46,739 bases of DNA from Bacteroidota bacterium (GTDB lineage Bacteria > Bacteroidota > Bacteroidia > Chitinophagales > JADJOU01): NCBI GenBank assembly GCA_016713645.1, contig JADJOU010000024.1, positions 1 through 46,739 of the forward strand. The letters are read 5' to 3'. Under the pieces are notes generated by a model. The model was not told the origin of the DNA and searched no databases. It was given only the letters and a program-made list of their open reading frames with translations. Each line of letters opens with the position of its first letter. The stretch's first letter is position 1. A program made the translations under genes and the position numbers. This document shows, one piece after another, positions 30,492 through 41,311 of this stretch.

Positions 30492-31180
30492 ATGTTCTCA
30501 TTTGATCTAAATTTTTTCGATTCTTTAAAAAGCTAAATCCTTTAACATTATTTCCTGCTGGGTTGATTGCCTTAAATTACATTTTGTAATTAGCATTAGT
30601 TCATTTATTTTCGAAGCTATTTATTACAAATATGAATTAATGGATTTGAATAATTATAAGAAGATTTTAATTTTTCATAAAAGGACAATTTGTTATACCC
30701 CTTTCAATATTCATTATAATTTGGATTATAACATATATAATTGCAATAGTCATTTTTTATTTGATTAATAAGTGGATTGAAAAAAAATTTGATAAAGGAA
30801 TCAGTATAATTGAAGAAGAGATTCTTGCTGAATCATCGCAATTACAAGGAGTACGAAATTTAGATTTAGATAAGAATAAATGGTTTAGCGATCTTGTTAG
30901 ATTAATTCGTAAAAGAATTTCAAAACAACAATCTGACAAGATTTTCAAAGATTTATCTTATGAGCCGATAAAGTGTAATGATGAGTTCATTTTTATTATT
31001 CGAGCATTATTATCTATAAGTTTTTATTATAACTTAAACAAACATTTTGGGGGTTTCTTATTATTTGTACTATTAATAGTCTTATTAGTTTATATAGCGG
31101 CATTAGTTATTAGAAACCAAATTGCACGATTAGTTCCAATTGTTATTTCTAAATTGAAAAAGTATATACCAGAAGAGTAA
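30492..31180 (+). CDS. Hypothetical membrane protein (frameshifted)
   Basis: A start at 30492 (MFSFDLNFFDSLKKLNPLTL after restoring one A, then FPAGLIALNYIL) leads through broken frames with hydrophobic stretches (PLSIFIIIWIITYIIAIVIF) into a clean 139-residue segment, INKWIEKKFDKGISIIEEEI ... WFSDLVRLIRKRISKQ. That segment ends with another pair of hydrophobic helices (GGFLLFVLLIVLLVYIAALV). I do not recognise the family. It may be a three- or four-TM protein with a charged cytoplasmic loop. It lies downstream of hsdR in the same direction but 25 bp away and AT-rich, so it may be a further accessory gene of the island. The low GC resembles the NACHT/RelA-SpoT region. Confidence 0.5.
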
Positions 31181-31300
31181 AATAATAAAAGTATTTTCTT
31201 TCTTCATTCAATTGGCATACTTTTAAAATCAGAAAGTTATTACTGATAAATTCTTCTTATAGTACTTTTTAAGCCTCCCCGATTTGCACAGGAATAGTGC

Positions 31301-31333
31301 CTCTCCCCAACCCTCTCCGAAGGAAAGGGATTT
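31301..31333. repeat. CTCTCCCC/CCCTCTCC dispersed repeat
   Basis: CTCTCCCCAACCCTCTCC followed by AAGGAAAGGGA. Further copies occur at 32143-32170 and 32243-32275, flanking the beta-lactamase gene on both sides. The arms (CCCTCTCC and GGAGAGGG in the third copy) can form a hairpin. Confidence 0.7.
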
Positions 31334-31416
31334 AGTTCGGTGGGATTGTGGCGTTCTAAAATTAAAATGTATAATTTTGTTTGGAGAAAAGATCAATCGA
31401 TAAACAATACATCAAC

Positions 31417-32141
31417 ATGAGATTCATACTTTATATCCTACTATTCAATCTATCAGCGGCCTGCCTTTGGGGGCAGGGTCCAGAGGCGAAACTGGACATT
31501 GCCCATTTGACGGGGGACTTCTATATTTACTCTACGTATCATGACTATAAAGGGAATAAAATTCCCGCGCATGGCATGTATTTGGTCACGGGTCAAGGGG
31601 TGTTCTTGTTTGATACACCTTGGGATACCAGCCAGTTTCAGCCCTTGCTCGATAGCATTGCAAGCAGACACCATCAAACAGTGCATTGGTGTATCGCCAC
31701 GCATTGGCATGATGATAGAACCGAGGGCTTGAATATTATCGCGCTAAAGGCATAGAGACCTATACGACGCGCTTAACGGATAGTTTATGCAAAGTGCATG
31801 ATATGAAAAGAGCAGCATACTTGATGGAGAAGGATACCCTATTTCAAATAGGCGGTTATTCATTTGAGGTCTATTATCCCGGCGAGGGACATACTTCTGA
31901 CAATATCATTCTATGGTTTGCCAAGGAGAAAATCCTCTATGGAGGATGTTTGATCAAGGGCGCAGCGGCGGTGGACTTGGGCTATTTGGGCGATGCCAAT
32001 GTAACGGCCTATGAAGCGACGCTGAATAAGGTAAAGCGCAAATGTCCTCAACCAAAATATATTGTCGTTTCGCACCACGATTGGCGGGATAATCGATCGT
32101 TAAAGCATTCGATTCGATTGGCGAAGAGGTTGAGGAAATAG
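31417..32141 (+). CDS. Subclass B1-like metallo-beta-lactamase (one frameshift)
   Basis: A protein of about 241 residues with a signal peptide (MRFILYILLFNLSAACLWGQ), therefore exported. The MBL fold carries the B1 zinc ligands in order: HWHDD (His116, His118, Asp120), PGEGHTSDN (His196), YGGCLIKG (Cys221) and VVSHHDW (His263 position). GMYLVTGQGVFLFDTPWD, KGIETYTTRLTDSLCK and DLGYLGDANV also follow B1 enzymes of Flavobacteriia such as the IND type. Cys221 places it in subclass B1 rather than among glyoxalase-like MBLs. The frame breaks at about 31735 between GLNI and YRAKGIETY. Function as a carbapenem or cephalosporin hydrolase is predicted from the ligands and not shown. It stands alone between dispersed repeats with no regulator. 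Confidence 0.82.
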
Positions 32142-32142
32142 G

Positions 32143-32275
32143 CTCTCCCCAACCCTCTCCAAGGAAGGGCCTTTTAGGATTAGGTTCTAAATTGCCTGAA
32201 TAATTTACGATGGCAAAACCGCGTCAGAATCAGGGGGTAAGCACCTCTCCCCGGCCCTCTCCCAAGGAGAGGGAG
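32143..32275. repeat. Two further CTCTCCCC dispersed repeats
   Basis: Copies at 32143-32170 and 32243-32275 follow the beta-lactamase gene. The second contains CCCTCTCC and GGAGAGGG and can form a hairpin. No gene is visible in this stretch. Confidence 0.65.
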
Positions 32276-32339
32276 TTGCATTGTTGGAATTAGGTGCCTC
32301 TACCCTAGTCTTCATATCCGTTTACACATTTTAACTTAC

Positions 32340-32613
32340 ATGTTCTTATACGAAGATATTGGGTACTTGTTAGATGATAATGGGTTCTCAACACAAGATA
32401 TTGGGTACTCATAACAAGTTAATAAGTACTCATAAAGCGACAAAAGGGTACTCATGAGAAGATATAGGTTACTCATTATAAAATAATGGGTACTCATGAA
32501 AAGATACTAGGAAATTAGTCACGCGTAATGAATACTGCTTGAAAGATAATGGGTACAGATCAGGAAAGATTGGGTACTGGTTTTGAGGCGTTGGGTACCC
32601 TAGGCATAATTAG
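32340..32613. repeat. Degenerate 21-bp phased direct-repeat array, 13 units
   Basis: Units with consensus GGGTACTCAT followed by nAnAAGATAAT start at 32340 (weak), 32361, 32382, 32403, 32424, 32446, 32467, 32488, 32509 (weak), 32530, 32551, 32572 and 32593. Every step is 21 bp except one of 22. Stops in all frames rule out coding. Constant spacing at two helical turns despite strong base divergence suggests selection on spacing or an old tandem expansion. Confidence 0.85.
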
Positions 32614-32689
32614 TAGTAATTCTAACATCGATGATTATTGTAGAAGTCTCTTCAATTATTAGTGCTATACTATCTTCCTTTATGCTCAT

Positions 32690-33491
32690 GAGATTTCTCC
32701 TGCCGTCGAAATGACAAAAAAATGAAGAGCATAAAGGGAATGAAGAACAATAGAATTGCACTGAATTCATGTTTTTCTATTGTTATTTTGATTCACATTG
32801 CCCCTGCTTTTGTCATTTCGAGCTCGGCGAGAAATCTCACTGCATAAAGGGAGTTGGTAATAGTCTAAGATGAGATTTCTCCTGCCGTCGAAATGACAAA
32901 AAAAATGAAGAGCATAAAGGGGATGATTTGCTTATCGGAAAGCAATGTATTTAGTGCTTTTTTTGTTGTTGTATTGATTCACATTGCCCCTGCTTTCTGC
33001 CCCATCAACCAGCACCCAACAACCATTTTAGCATCCTATGCGCTCTTGAGATTTCTCCTGCCGTCGAAATGACAAAAAAATAATGAAGTAGAAAAAAGGA
33101 ATGAAGAGCAATGGAAATGAATTTAGTGTTCTAATTGTTGGGGCGGATTGGTTTGTTGGGACGCAGGAATGGATTGCTGTAGGGACGACATGCTTGGCGT
33201 CCCTGCAGCAATCGACATACATGGTGTTTATACAATCGAATTGTACGGCGTCCCTACAGCAATCGACATACATGGTATTTATACAATCAAATCGTACGGC
33301 GTCCCTACAGCAATCGAAATGGATGGTGTTTAAACAATCAAATTGTACGGCGTCCCTACAGCAATCGAAATGGATGGTGTTTTTGAAATCAAAATGCAAT
33401 GAACTCTGCGTTCATTTTATTGAGACGCCAGGCATGGCGTCTCTTCAATCATCCTATACGCTCATGAGATTTCTCCTGCCGTCGAAATGAC
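32690..33491. repeat. Dispersed copies of the GTCATTTCGA inverted-arm element
   Basis: Arm B (GAGATTTCTCCTGCCGTCGA, then AATGAC) occurs at 32690, 32872, 33048 and 33466, and arm A at 32812. The pair 32812-32897 forms a short complete element with a loop of about 33 bp. The segment following 33048 (to about 33180) is repeated after 33466 (to about 33600), with an offset of 418 bp. Confidence 0.85.
33196..33399. repeat. 51-bp tandem repeat, four copies
   Basis: Units beginning GGCGTCCCTACAGCAATCGA start at 33196, 33247, 33298 and 33349, exactly 51 bp apart; a fifth diverged copy lies near 33630. Because 51 is a multiple of three, long repetitive open frames arise on both strands, but they carry no start context and are not genes. 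Confidence 0.9.
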
Positions 33492-33821
33492 AAAAAAAAT
33501 GAAGAGCATGAAGGGAATGAAGAGCAATGGAAATGAATTTAGTGTTCTAATTGTTGGGGCGGATTGGTTTGTTGGGACACGATTGGATTGCTGTAGGGAC
33601 GACATTGGATCGTAGGGACGCCAAGCATGGCATCCCTACAGCAATCGAAATGGATGGCGTTTATACAATCCAATCATAACCAAACAGCGCATCACAACAA
33701 AATATTGCGTCAAAACAATTGAATATTGAAAATGATAAATTGGATGGCGTCCCTACAATCTAATTTCATTGCGTCTCTGCAATACCAACCCCAGACACCA
33801 GACACCAAACCCCAGACCCCA
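33400..33821. repeat. Mixed repeat-rich gap before the kinase gene
   Basis: It holds a diverged copy of the 51-bp unit, palindromes built on ACGCCAAGCATGGCGTC, the 418-bp-offset duplication and CCAGACACCAGACACC at 33791-33820. No gene is visible. Confidence 0.7.
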
Positions 33822-36800
33822 TTATTCAATATCGCCCGTATAAATAGGCAATTCAATATAAAAATTCGTACCGACATCCATTTTGGTATCGAAATAGATG
33901 ATTCCACCGGCATTGTCGATGACTTTTTTGGTAATTGCCATGCCCAGACCTGTTCCTGAATTCTTGGTGGTGAAATTCGGTTCGAATATCTTGGCGCGGT
34001 TTTCTTCTTTGATGCCAATGCCATTGTCCAAATTTTGATTTTATACATCGATCCAAATTCCATCAATTCCACTCTGTATATCCACAATTTCATCCTTCTT
34101 TCGATGCTTGCACCGCGTTCTTAATGATATTGTTGAATGCACTCACCAATTGATTTCGATCGAGGAAGACCAAGGGCCGCTGATGATGCGAAGTGAATTT
34201 GATATTGGTATTCGGCTCTTGTTTGAATAGGTCGCAAATATTGTTCAAAAGACTATTGAGGTTGATGACTTCATTCTCTGTCTTAGTCATTTTAGCAAAG
34301 CTGGAGAAGGCATTGGCGATATCCACCAAATTGTCAATTTGCTCAATCAAGGTCTTGCTGACGCGCTCTGCCAATTGAGCCACGCGCTCTGGTTCATCTT
34401 TAATCGATCGCTGTAGATATTGAATACTCAATTTCATTGGCGTGAGTGGATTCTTAATCTCATGCGCCACTTGTTTAGCCATCTCTCTCCAGGCGGTCTC
34501 GCGCTCGCTCTGTGCCAATACTGCGGCACTCTTTTGCAATTCGCCCACCATTTGATTGTACTTGGCCACCAAATCGCCCAGTTCATCTTTTGCACTATAA
34601 TTGATGGGTTTATTGCTTCCCTTCAAATCGATATTCGTCATCTTCTGACTGATGATTTTTAAGGGCTTGGTGATGGAATTCGATACCACGAATGCCAATA
34701 GAATGGTCACAATCAAGAGGATGACATAGACGTTCAACAAGGCCACGATAAAGCTGCAGAGAAGTCCGATTGCAAATTCTTCGACTTGGAGAAATACGGA
34801 ATATTCAAATAGCCGAGCAATTGATTGGACTCGTTGTACAACGAAGAGGATATCGATACATATTTGAGATTGCCGATACTTTCATCGATCAATTTTTGCC
34901 TAGATTCTGTCACCACTTCTTCTTTAAATGAGAGCGGATTGAGCAAGTTGGAGACGAGTCCATTGTCGAAGATCGATCGCTGCGAACTCAATACCAGTTT
35001 GCCCTTGGTGTCGTATAGATTGATGTCGATATTATTGGTCTCCGCCAATCGAGAGATGAAGAATATCAAATCTTTGGTGTGATTCGTCAGTAAACTGTCT
35101 TGGTTTTCCTTGTCAAAATCTTTGATAAAGAGTTGCAGGGAAGAGAGGACGGTTTTTTGTTTATTGATCAAATATTCCTTGTGGTAATTCTCGTATTTAA
35201 TATTGAAATAATTATAGCTGATGAATCCAATGATGGTGAAGAAAAACAAGACCAATAGAATGATAAACAAATTGATTTTGGTGCGCAGCGAAATGCCCAA
35301 GAATCGATTCATTCGATAATTAAATCTTCTCACCACACCCACGATATTGTAGAAGATAATACCCAAGGTATAAAGCACCAAATAGAAACAGAATATATAA
35401 GACAATAAAGAGAGCGGCGATAAGAAGTCGGATGTCTCCGTGGAGATCACCACGACTTTATTCGGCTTGAAATGATAGAATTGGTGTTTGAATTTTTTGC
35501 TATCGATGAGCGAATAGTCTTTGTTTGCAAGTGGGTTGCTCGTATCACTTTTCAGATGATGCGGATACGATCCCTTCTGAACAATCAATTCATTGTTTGA
35601 GTATACGGCGAAATTGATATTGTCATAAGATTCGCTATTCAACTCTGCATCCATCAAGAGCAATTCGGGATAGAGATTGTTGTTGACGATTTGCTTGGGT
35701 TTAAATTCAAGCACAATATAACCCATGATAGAATCTCTATTTTGAATTGGAAGTGTACTGTAATATTTATATCTATTCTTATTCTTTACAAAGAACAATT
35801 CTGGACATGAAGTGGCTATTTCATCTTGTTCGATATTGAACAAATTCATTTGGATGAATCCAGGATATCTGCATTCCGCATGATATTTCCGGAAGAATCA
35901 TAGGTGCTGAGTTGGATATTATATTTGGAGGCATATTGCCCGAGATAATTGACGATGAGGTAATCTTTCAATTCTTCCATTTGCATTTTTGAACTCTCAA
36001 AATAAATCTGGAAGACGATATCTTTTTTAATTTTTTCCTTGGTCTCCATGAAAGATAATTCCGTAAAAGTATCTCGCTCAGAGGCCAATTTCACCGACAA
36101 TTTATCTATATATCGCTCTTGTTTTTTGGTATTGTAAAAGTCCAATAAGATGGTAGAGGACGTCGAACTGAAGATCAAAAATAATAATGGGATATAAAAA
36201 GCTTGATTTTGTCTGCGCCTATAGTAATAATAAATCAATAGGATGATGGACATCACGATGATGACGATCAAGTATAGTTGAAGCGGCGCATGCAATACCG
36301 TATACAATAGATAATAATACAGCCCCAGTGTTATGGCCACCGACAGCATGAAAAAGGGAATCGAGAGTTTATTGCGCACATTGATGCGCACAAATTTGCG
36401 GATCAAGACAAAGTAATTGGCAAAGCAAAGGAGCAATGAACTGATTCCTAGGATGGAGTATCGCGATATTTTTGGAAAGTAATTAAAGTCGAAGGAGATG
36501 GAAGAATTCAATACCATGTTTTCAAAAATCTTACTGATGGAAACGGTCTCTCCGAGCAAGAAAATCAAGATGATGGTATGAACGATGAAGCGGCCATATT
36601 TATTCTTGACGATGGCGATATCAAAGGATACGCGTCGATTGAAATAGAGCAACATCCAATTACACCAGAACACGAAAATCAAAAAGTCCCCGAGGGATGG
36701 ATTTAATTTTGAAGCGAAATAGAGTTTGGAATCGAAGAGCAGCGTCTTCATATAGAGGAATGAAGGCGTATGCGTTTTGAGCAAATAATGGCGCAGCGAA

Positions 36801-37546
36801 TAGGTCAAAACCACTAGGAGCAAAAAACTCCATTTAGGATAGAAGGAGGATAATTGAACACAGAATACATGGATAGAATAGAGGATCATAAATATCCCGA
36901 CAAAGAACAAAAAGAAATAAATCAATTTGTGATTACAGCTTTTACAGGAATCTTCGGGTTCAATAGAGAATAAATATTTTCCCTCCGCACTTACGTCATA
37001 TCCGTTCTTCTTCGTGATGATTCTATATCCTGATTCTCCAGACAGGTTGGTATTGAAAGATTTTTTTAAGTATTTATTTTCGATAGAATAACGGCTCTCA
37101 ATGGGAAGGATTCCCACGATATTCTTATTGCTGCTCAATCGCTTATTGAAAATGACAAAAGAGCCATTTTTCAAATCCTGCAAATAGAGGGGATTGTCGA
37201 TATTTTCATCAATAATATCAGGATCTATTTCCACGGAATTATTCGTCCAATACGTCGCTTGTCCGTCGACATAGATTTGCAAATAAAAAGGGAGGTTGCT
37301 AAATTCGTCTAGTTTTCCAATACTTTTTTCCTCGAAACCTTCAATTTGAGTAACGGAAGGATTATTAGCCAATCGCAAAAATTGCACATGCGCCTTTTTT
37401 ATATTTTCTTCTATACTAATTACATTGGCGTAGTGATTTTCCTCAAAGAAATTGACTCTATTTAATAAAATATAATTGCTGTAGAAGGTGATACCCAAAA
37501 TCAGGGGAATCAAAAAATTCTTACTCATTAAACCTTGTATCTTCAT
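33822..37546 (-). CDS. Large HAMP sensor histidine kinase (three frameshifts)
   Basis: One protein of about 1240 residues. The N-terminal 565 residues have a first TM, an extracytoplasmic sensor domain with CKSC, and a block of seven or more TM helices (from LIYFFLFFVGIFMILYS to NQAFYIPLLFLIFSSTS). A second sensor region follows in another frame (NLFNIEQDEIATSCPELFF ... DTKGKLVLSSQRSI), then a TM, HAMP (SNSITKPLKIISQKMTNIDL), the HisKA motif VAHEIKNPLTPMKLSIQYLQ, and an HATPase domain with N-box NNIIKNAVQ, DNGIGI and GTGLGMAI. Breaks are at 35848 (A run; stop and ATG overlap as ATGA), 34740 and 34075. The architecture is NtrY-like and common in Bacteroidota. No cognate response regulator is adjacent. 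It starts 4 bp after mazG and shares its transcript. Confidence 0.88.
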
Positions 37547-37550
37547 GGTC

Positions 37551-38318
37551 TTAAAGTGTTTTAGCGCGATTCCACAATACGTCCATCTCTTCCAAACTCA
37601 TCTCATCGAGGGATTTTTCAGCATGGGTTTCGATGTATTTAAATCGCTGTATAAACTTTCTATTTGTTTTTTGGAGGGCGGCTTCTGGGTCTATTTTTGC
37701 GAAGCGCGCATAATTGATCAAGGCAAATAATAAATCGCCAAATTCCTCTTCGATATGGGCTTGATCGCGCTCTTGGACAGCTTGCAGCAATTCGGCTCGC
37801 TCCTCTTCCACTTTTTCCCAGACTTGGTCGATATTCTCCCATTCAAAACCCACTTGTTTGACTTTCTCTTGGATTCGATAGGCCTTCACGATGGAGGAAA
37901 GCGATTTGGGAACCCCTTCCAAGATGGAGCTCCTGCCCTCTTTCATCTTCAATTTCTCCCAATTTCGCTTGACAGCGGCTTCATCTTCTGCGATGACATC
38001 CCCATAGATATGCGGGTGTCGGTCGATGAGTTTTTTATTGATTGCCTCTAAGGATGAGGCCATATCAAAAGCCTGTATCTCCTCGCCCAATTTGGCATAG
38101 AAGACCATGTGCAAGAGCAAATCGCCGATTTCTTCTGAAATATTTTTGTAATCTTTTTCAATGATGGCATCGTTCAATTCATATACTTCCTCAATGGTCA
38201 GCAAGCTGAGGGATTCAAAGGTCTGCTTCATGTCCCAAGGGCATTTGGCGCGCAAATCATCCATGATATCCAATAATTTGCTAAATGCTTCTAAAGTCTT
38301 TTCTCTCTTTGGGTTCAT
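37551..38318 (-). CDS. mazG: Nucleoside triphosphate pyrophosphohydrolase MazG
   Basis: An intact 255-residue frame with two MazG-like all-alpha domains. Domain one has the metal-binding pattern LTIEEVYELNDAI ... ISEEIGDLLLHMVFYAKL, preceded by RAKCPWDMKQTFESLS. Domain two has VEEERAELLQAVQE ... IEEEFGDLLFALINYARFAK. KNWEK-like and RSSILEGVPKSLSSIVKAYR linkers are typical of MazG. The enzyme hydrolyses (d)NTPs to monophosphates and pyrophosphate in house-cleaning of the nucleotide pool. It is the first gene of a two-gene unit with the histidine kinase and is divergent from valS across 275 bp of AT-rich sequence. Confidence 0.95.
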   Translation of the reverse strand: MNPKREKTLEAFSKLLDIMDDLRAKCPWDMKQTFESLSLLTIEEVYELNDAIIEKDYKNISEEIGDLLLHMVFYAKLGEEIQAFDMASSLEAINKKLIDRHPHIYGDVIAEDEAAVKRNWEKLKMKEGRSSILEGVPKSLSSIVKAYRIQEKVKQVGFEWENIDQVWEKVEEERAELLQAVQERDQAHIEEEFGDLLFALINYARFAKIDPEAALQKTNRKFIQRFKYIETHAEKSLDEMSLEEMDVLWNRAKTL

Positions 38319-38593
38319 TCAAATTGTATCATTTACACTTCCAATATTAAGAAATAATAATTTATTGGTCAAAGTTTATTTTGGGAGCAAAAAGCAAGCC
38401 ATCCTATGTCGATTTATCAACTTATTCAGCAAAATCCCCACTTTTTTATTTATTTTGCGAATCAATTTTGTGAAAAGCGACTATATTTTCTCCTTTGAAA
38501 AGCCGCTGCATCTCTCTGCATATGGATTTGCAAAAGGCAATAGCGTTTGAAAATTATTGAAATCAATTTAAACCATTAACTAGTTTATCATTC
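38319..38593. promoter_or_regulatory. Divergent mazG/valS intergenic region
   Basis: 275 bp between divergent start codons, AT-rich, expected to hold promoters for both units. I see no match good enough to place a -33/-7 pair with confidence and no T-box-like leader ahead of valS. Confidence 0.4.
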
Positions 38594-41234
38594 ATGGAAC
38601 TCTCCAAGACATATAGTCCCAATCTCACTGAAGCGAAGTGGTATAGAGATTGGTGTGAAAAGAAATTCTTCAAATCTACGCCCGACGAGCGGGAGCCATA
38701 TACGATTGTCATTCCACCGCCGAATGTCACAGGCGTGCTCCACATGGGGCATATGCTCAATAATACGATTCAAGATGTATTGATACGCAAAGCCCGCATG
38801 GAGGGCAAGAATGCCTGTTGGGTGCCTGGGACAGACCATGCATCAATTGCCACAGAAGCCAAGGTGGTTCAGCGTTTGAGAAAATTGGGCATTAAAAAAT
38901 CCGACCTCAGCAGAGAGAAATTTTTAGAATATGCCTTCGAATGGAAGGAAGAATATGAAAAGGTCATCCTCGGACAACTAGAGCGCTTGGGCGCTTCATG
39001 CGATTGGGATAGAACGCGCTTCACCTTGGAAAAAGATCTATCCGATGCGGTTATGGATTCATTCATTCACTTGCACAAAAAGGGCTATCTCTATCGAGAC
39101 CTCAAAATGGTGAATTGGGATCCCGCTGCACAGACGACTTTGTCGAATGAAGAAGTCATACACAAAGAAGAGCGATCGAGGTTGTTCTATATCAAATACG
39201 CGATTGAAAATGAAAGTGGGCATGTGATGATCGCCACGACTAGACCAGAAACGATGCTCGGCGACGTGGCTGTTTGTGTGCATCCAGAAGATGAGCGCTA
39301 TCAACACCTCGTGGGCAAAAAAGTACTCGTTCCCATCATCAATCGATCTATTCCCATCATCGCAGATGAATATGTAGATAGAGAATTTGGTACGGGTTGT
39401 TTGAAAATAACGCCTGCACACGATACGAATGACTATGCCATTGGACAAAAACACCATTTGCCCATCATCGATATGATGAATCCAGATGGCACAGTGAGCG
39501 CTGCAGGAGAGATTTATATCGGCGAAGATCGATTTGTGGTGCGCAAAAAAATCATCAAGCAATTAAAGAATTGGGTCACCTTGAAAAGATCGAGGAGATC
39601 AACAATAAAGTGGGCTATAGCGAGCGCACCGACGTGGTTGTAGAGCCGCGTCTATCGCTTCAATGGTTTGTCGATATGACTAAATTGGTGACGCCTGCCT
39701 TGGAAAATGTCATCAATCAAAACATTCAATTCTTTCCAGAGCGCTTCATCAATTTTATACAAACATTGGATGGAGAATATCCGCGACTGGCCTATCTCTC
39801 GCCAATTGTGGTGGGGACAGCAAATTCCCGCTTTTACAATAAAGATGGCGATATCGCTGTATGCAAAACCAGGGAAGAAGCGATTGCACATTTCAAAGCG
39901 CAAAATCAATCGACAGAAAATATTCATCAAGACGAAGATGTCGTAGATACTTGGTTTTCGAGTTGGTTGTGGCCAATCACCGTATTCGATGGATTTAAAA
40001 ATCCGGAGGGCGAAGTCAATTATTACTACCCGACCAATGTACTCGTAACAGGCTGGGACATCATCTTTTTCTGGGTGGCGCGCATGATCATCGCGGGCTA
40101 TGAATTCAAGGATGAGAAGCCGTTTAAAGATGTCTATTTCACGGGCATGGTGCGCGATAGAAATCGAAAAAAGATGAGTAAGTCTTTGGGCAATTCACCA
40201 GATAGTATGGCGCTCATCGACAAGTATGGCGCGGATGGCGTGCGTTTTGGATTGTTGAGTTGTTCACCAGCAGGTGGCGATTTGATATTTGATGCGCCGA
40301 TAGATCCCAAGACCAAAGAGACGATTAATGAATCAGCGCTATGCGAGCAAGGGAGAAATTTCTGCAATAAATTGTGGAATGTACTCCGCCTCATCAAAGG
40401 CTGGGAAGTCTATGAGGGAAAGAACGAGGAGAATCTCGTGGTGATGGATTGGTTTGAAAATAAAATGCAATCGGTCATCAATCAATCGCATCACAATCTA
40501 GCGCAATACCGAATTTCAGAGACCGTCAAGGATATGTATATCTTTATCTGGGATGATTTCTGCTCTTGGTATTTGGAATTTATCAAACCAGAATATCAGC
40601 AGCCGATCGATTCGTATACGCTGAATAAAACCATCGATTATCTCGAGAAGATTTGTTCGCTCTTGCATCCATTTATGCCATTTATCACAGAGGAATTGTG
40701 GCATCATATCAAAGAGCGCAGCGGCCATGATTATTGCATTGTGAGCGAATATCCCAAAGTGGGAAATTTCGATGCATCCATTATTGAAGGCGGTGAAATG
40801 GTCAAGGAATTGATTACCGCAATTCGAGAAGTGCGCAGCAAATCCAAATTGAAAAATTCAGATTTGGTCGCATGTCATTACGAATCCGCGTCGACTATTT
40901 TTAGCTCATTTGAAAAGAAAATTTGCAAAGCGGCTTATCTATCTGAATTCACGGTGAGTCAGGGCGAGCAGGCTGAGGCGCAAACGATCTTGTTAAAAGG
41001 CAGTAAATTCCATATCATCACAGGACAAAAAGTGGATATTGAATCAGAGAAACCCGGTTAGAAGAGGAAATCAAATATGTAGAGGGCTTTATGAAATCCG
41101 TAGCGAAATTATCGAATGAGCGATTTGTCGCGGGAGCGCCGCCACAAGTCATCGAGGTCGAGCGCAAGAAATTGGCTGATAGTCAATCAAAAATTGCCGC
41201 CTTGAAGGAAAATTATGCTAAATTAGCCAACTAA
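38594..41234 (+). CDS. valS: Valine--tRNA ligase (several frameshifts)
   Basis: A class I aminoacyl-tRNA synthetase of about 880 residues. HIGH-type motif: PPPNVTGVLHMGHMLNNT. CP1 editing domain: TTRPETMLGDVAVCVHPEDE, GTGCLKITPAHDTNDY. KMSKS motif: RKKMSKSLGNSPDSM. Anticodon-binding domain: ELWHHIKERSGHD. C-terminal coiled coil after the last break: YVEGFMKSVAKLSNERFVAG ... QSKIAALKENYAKLAN, stop at 41232-41234. Breaks occur near 39560 and 41055. In addition, a compensated pair near 39757 and 39835 leaves about 26 residues in the wrong frame within an otherwise open frame; the correct text there is NIRDWPISRQLWWGQQIPAF. An essential gene broken this way is the best evidence that the indels are assembly errors. 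Confidence 0.95.
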
Positions 41235-41311
41235 AGCATCCCTTTTTTTCGCGAAAAGTGATGCGATGAGGCGTTTAAAACAGGAACAATTAATCAATTT
41301 TTTTATACTTT

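Noticed and set aside
33196..33399. CRISPR array or repeat-protein gene
   Set aside because: The 51-bp units are contiguous with no spacers. The open frames exist only because 51 is divisible by three and lack start signals.
35846..35849. Two separate genes with an ATGA overlap within the histidine kinase region
   Set aside because: The domain order (sensor, TM, HAMP, HisKA, HATPase) only makes sense as one protein, and a missing A in the local A run explains the break.
38161..38550. Plus-strand gene overlapping the mazG start
   Set aside because: Its first half is the antisense of mazG and the rest is AT-rich intergenic sequence with no recognisable domain.
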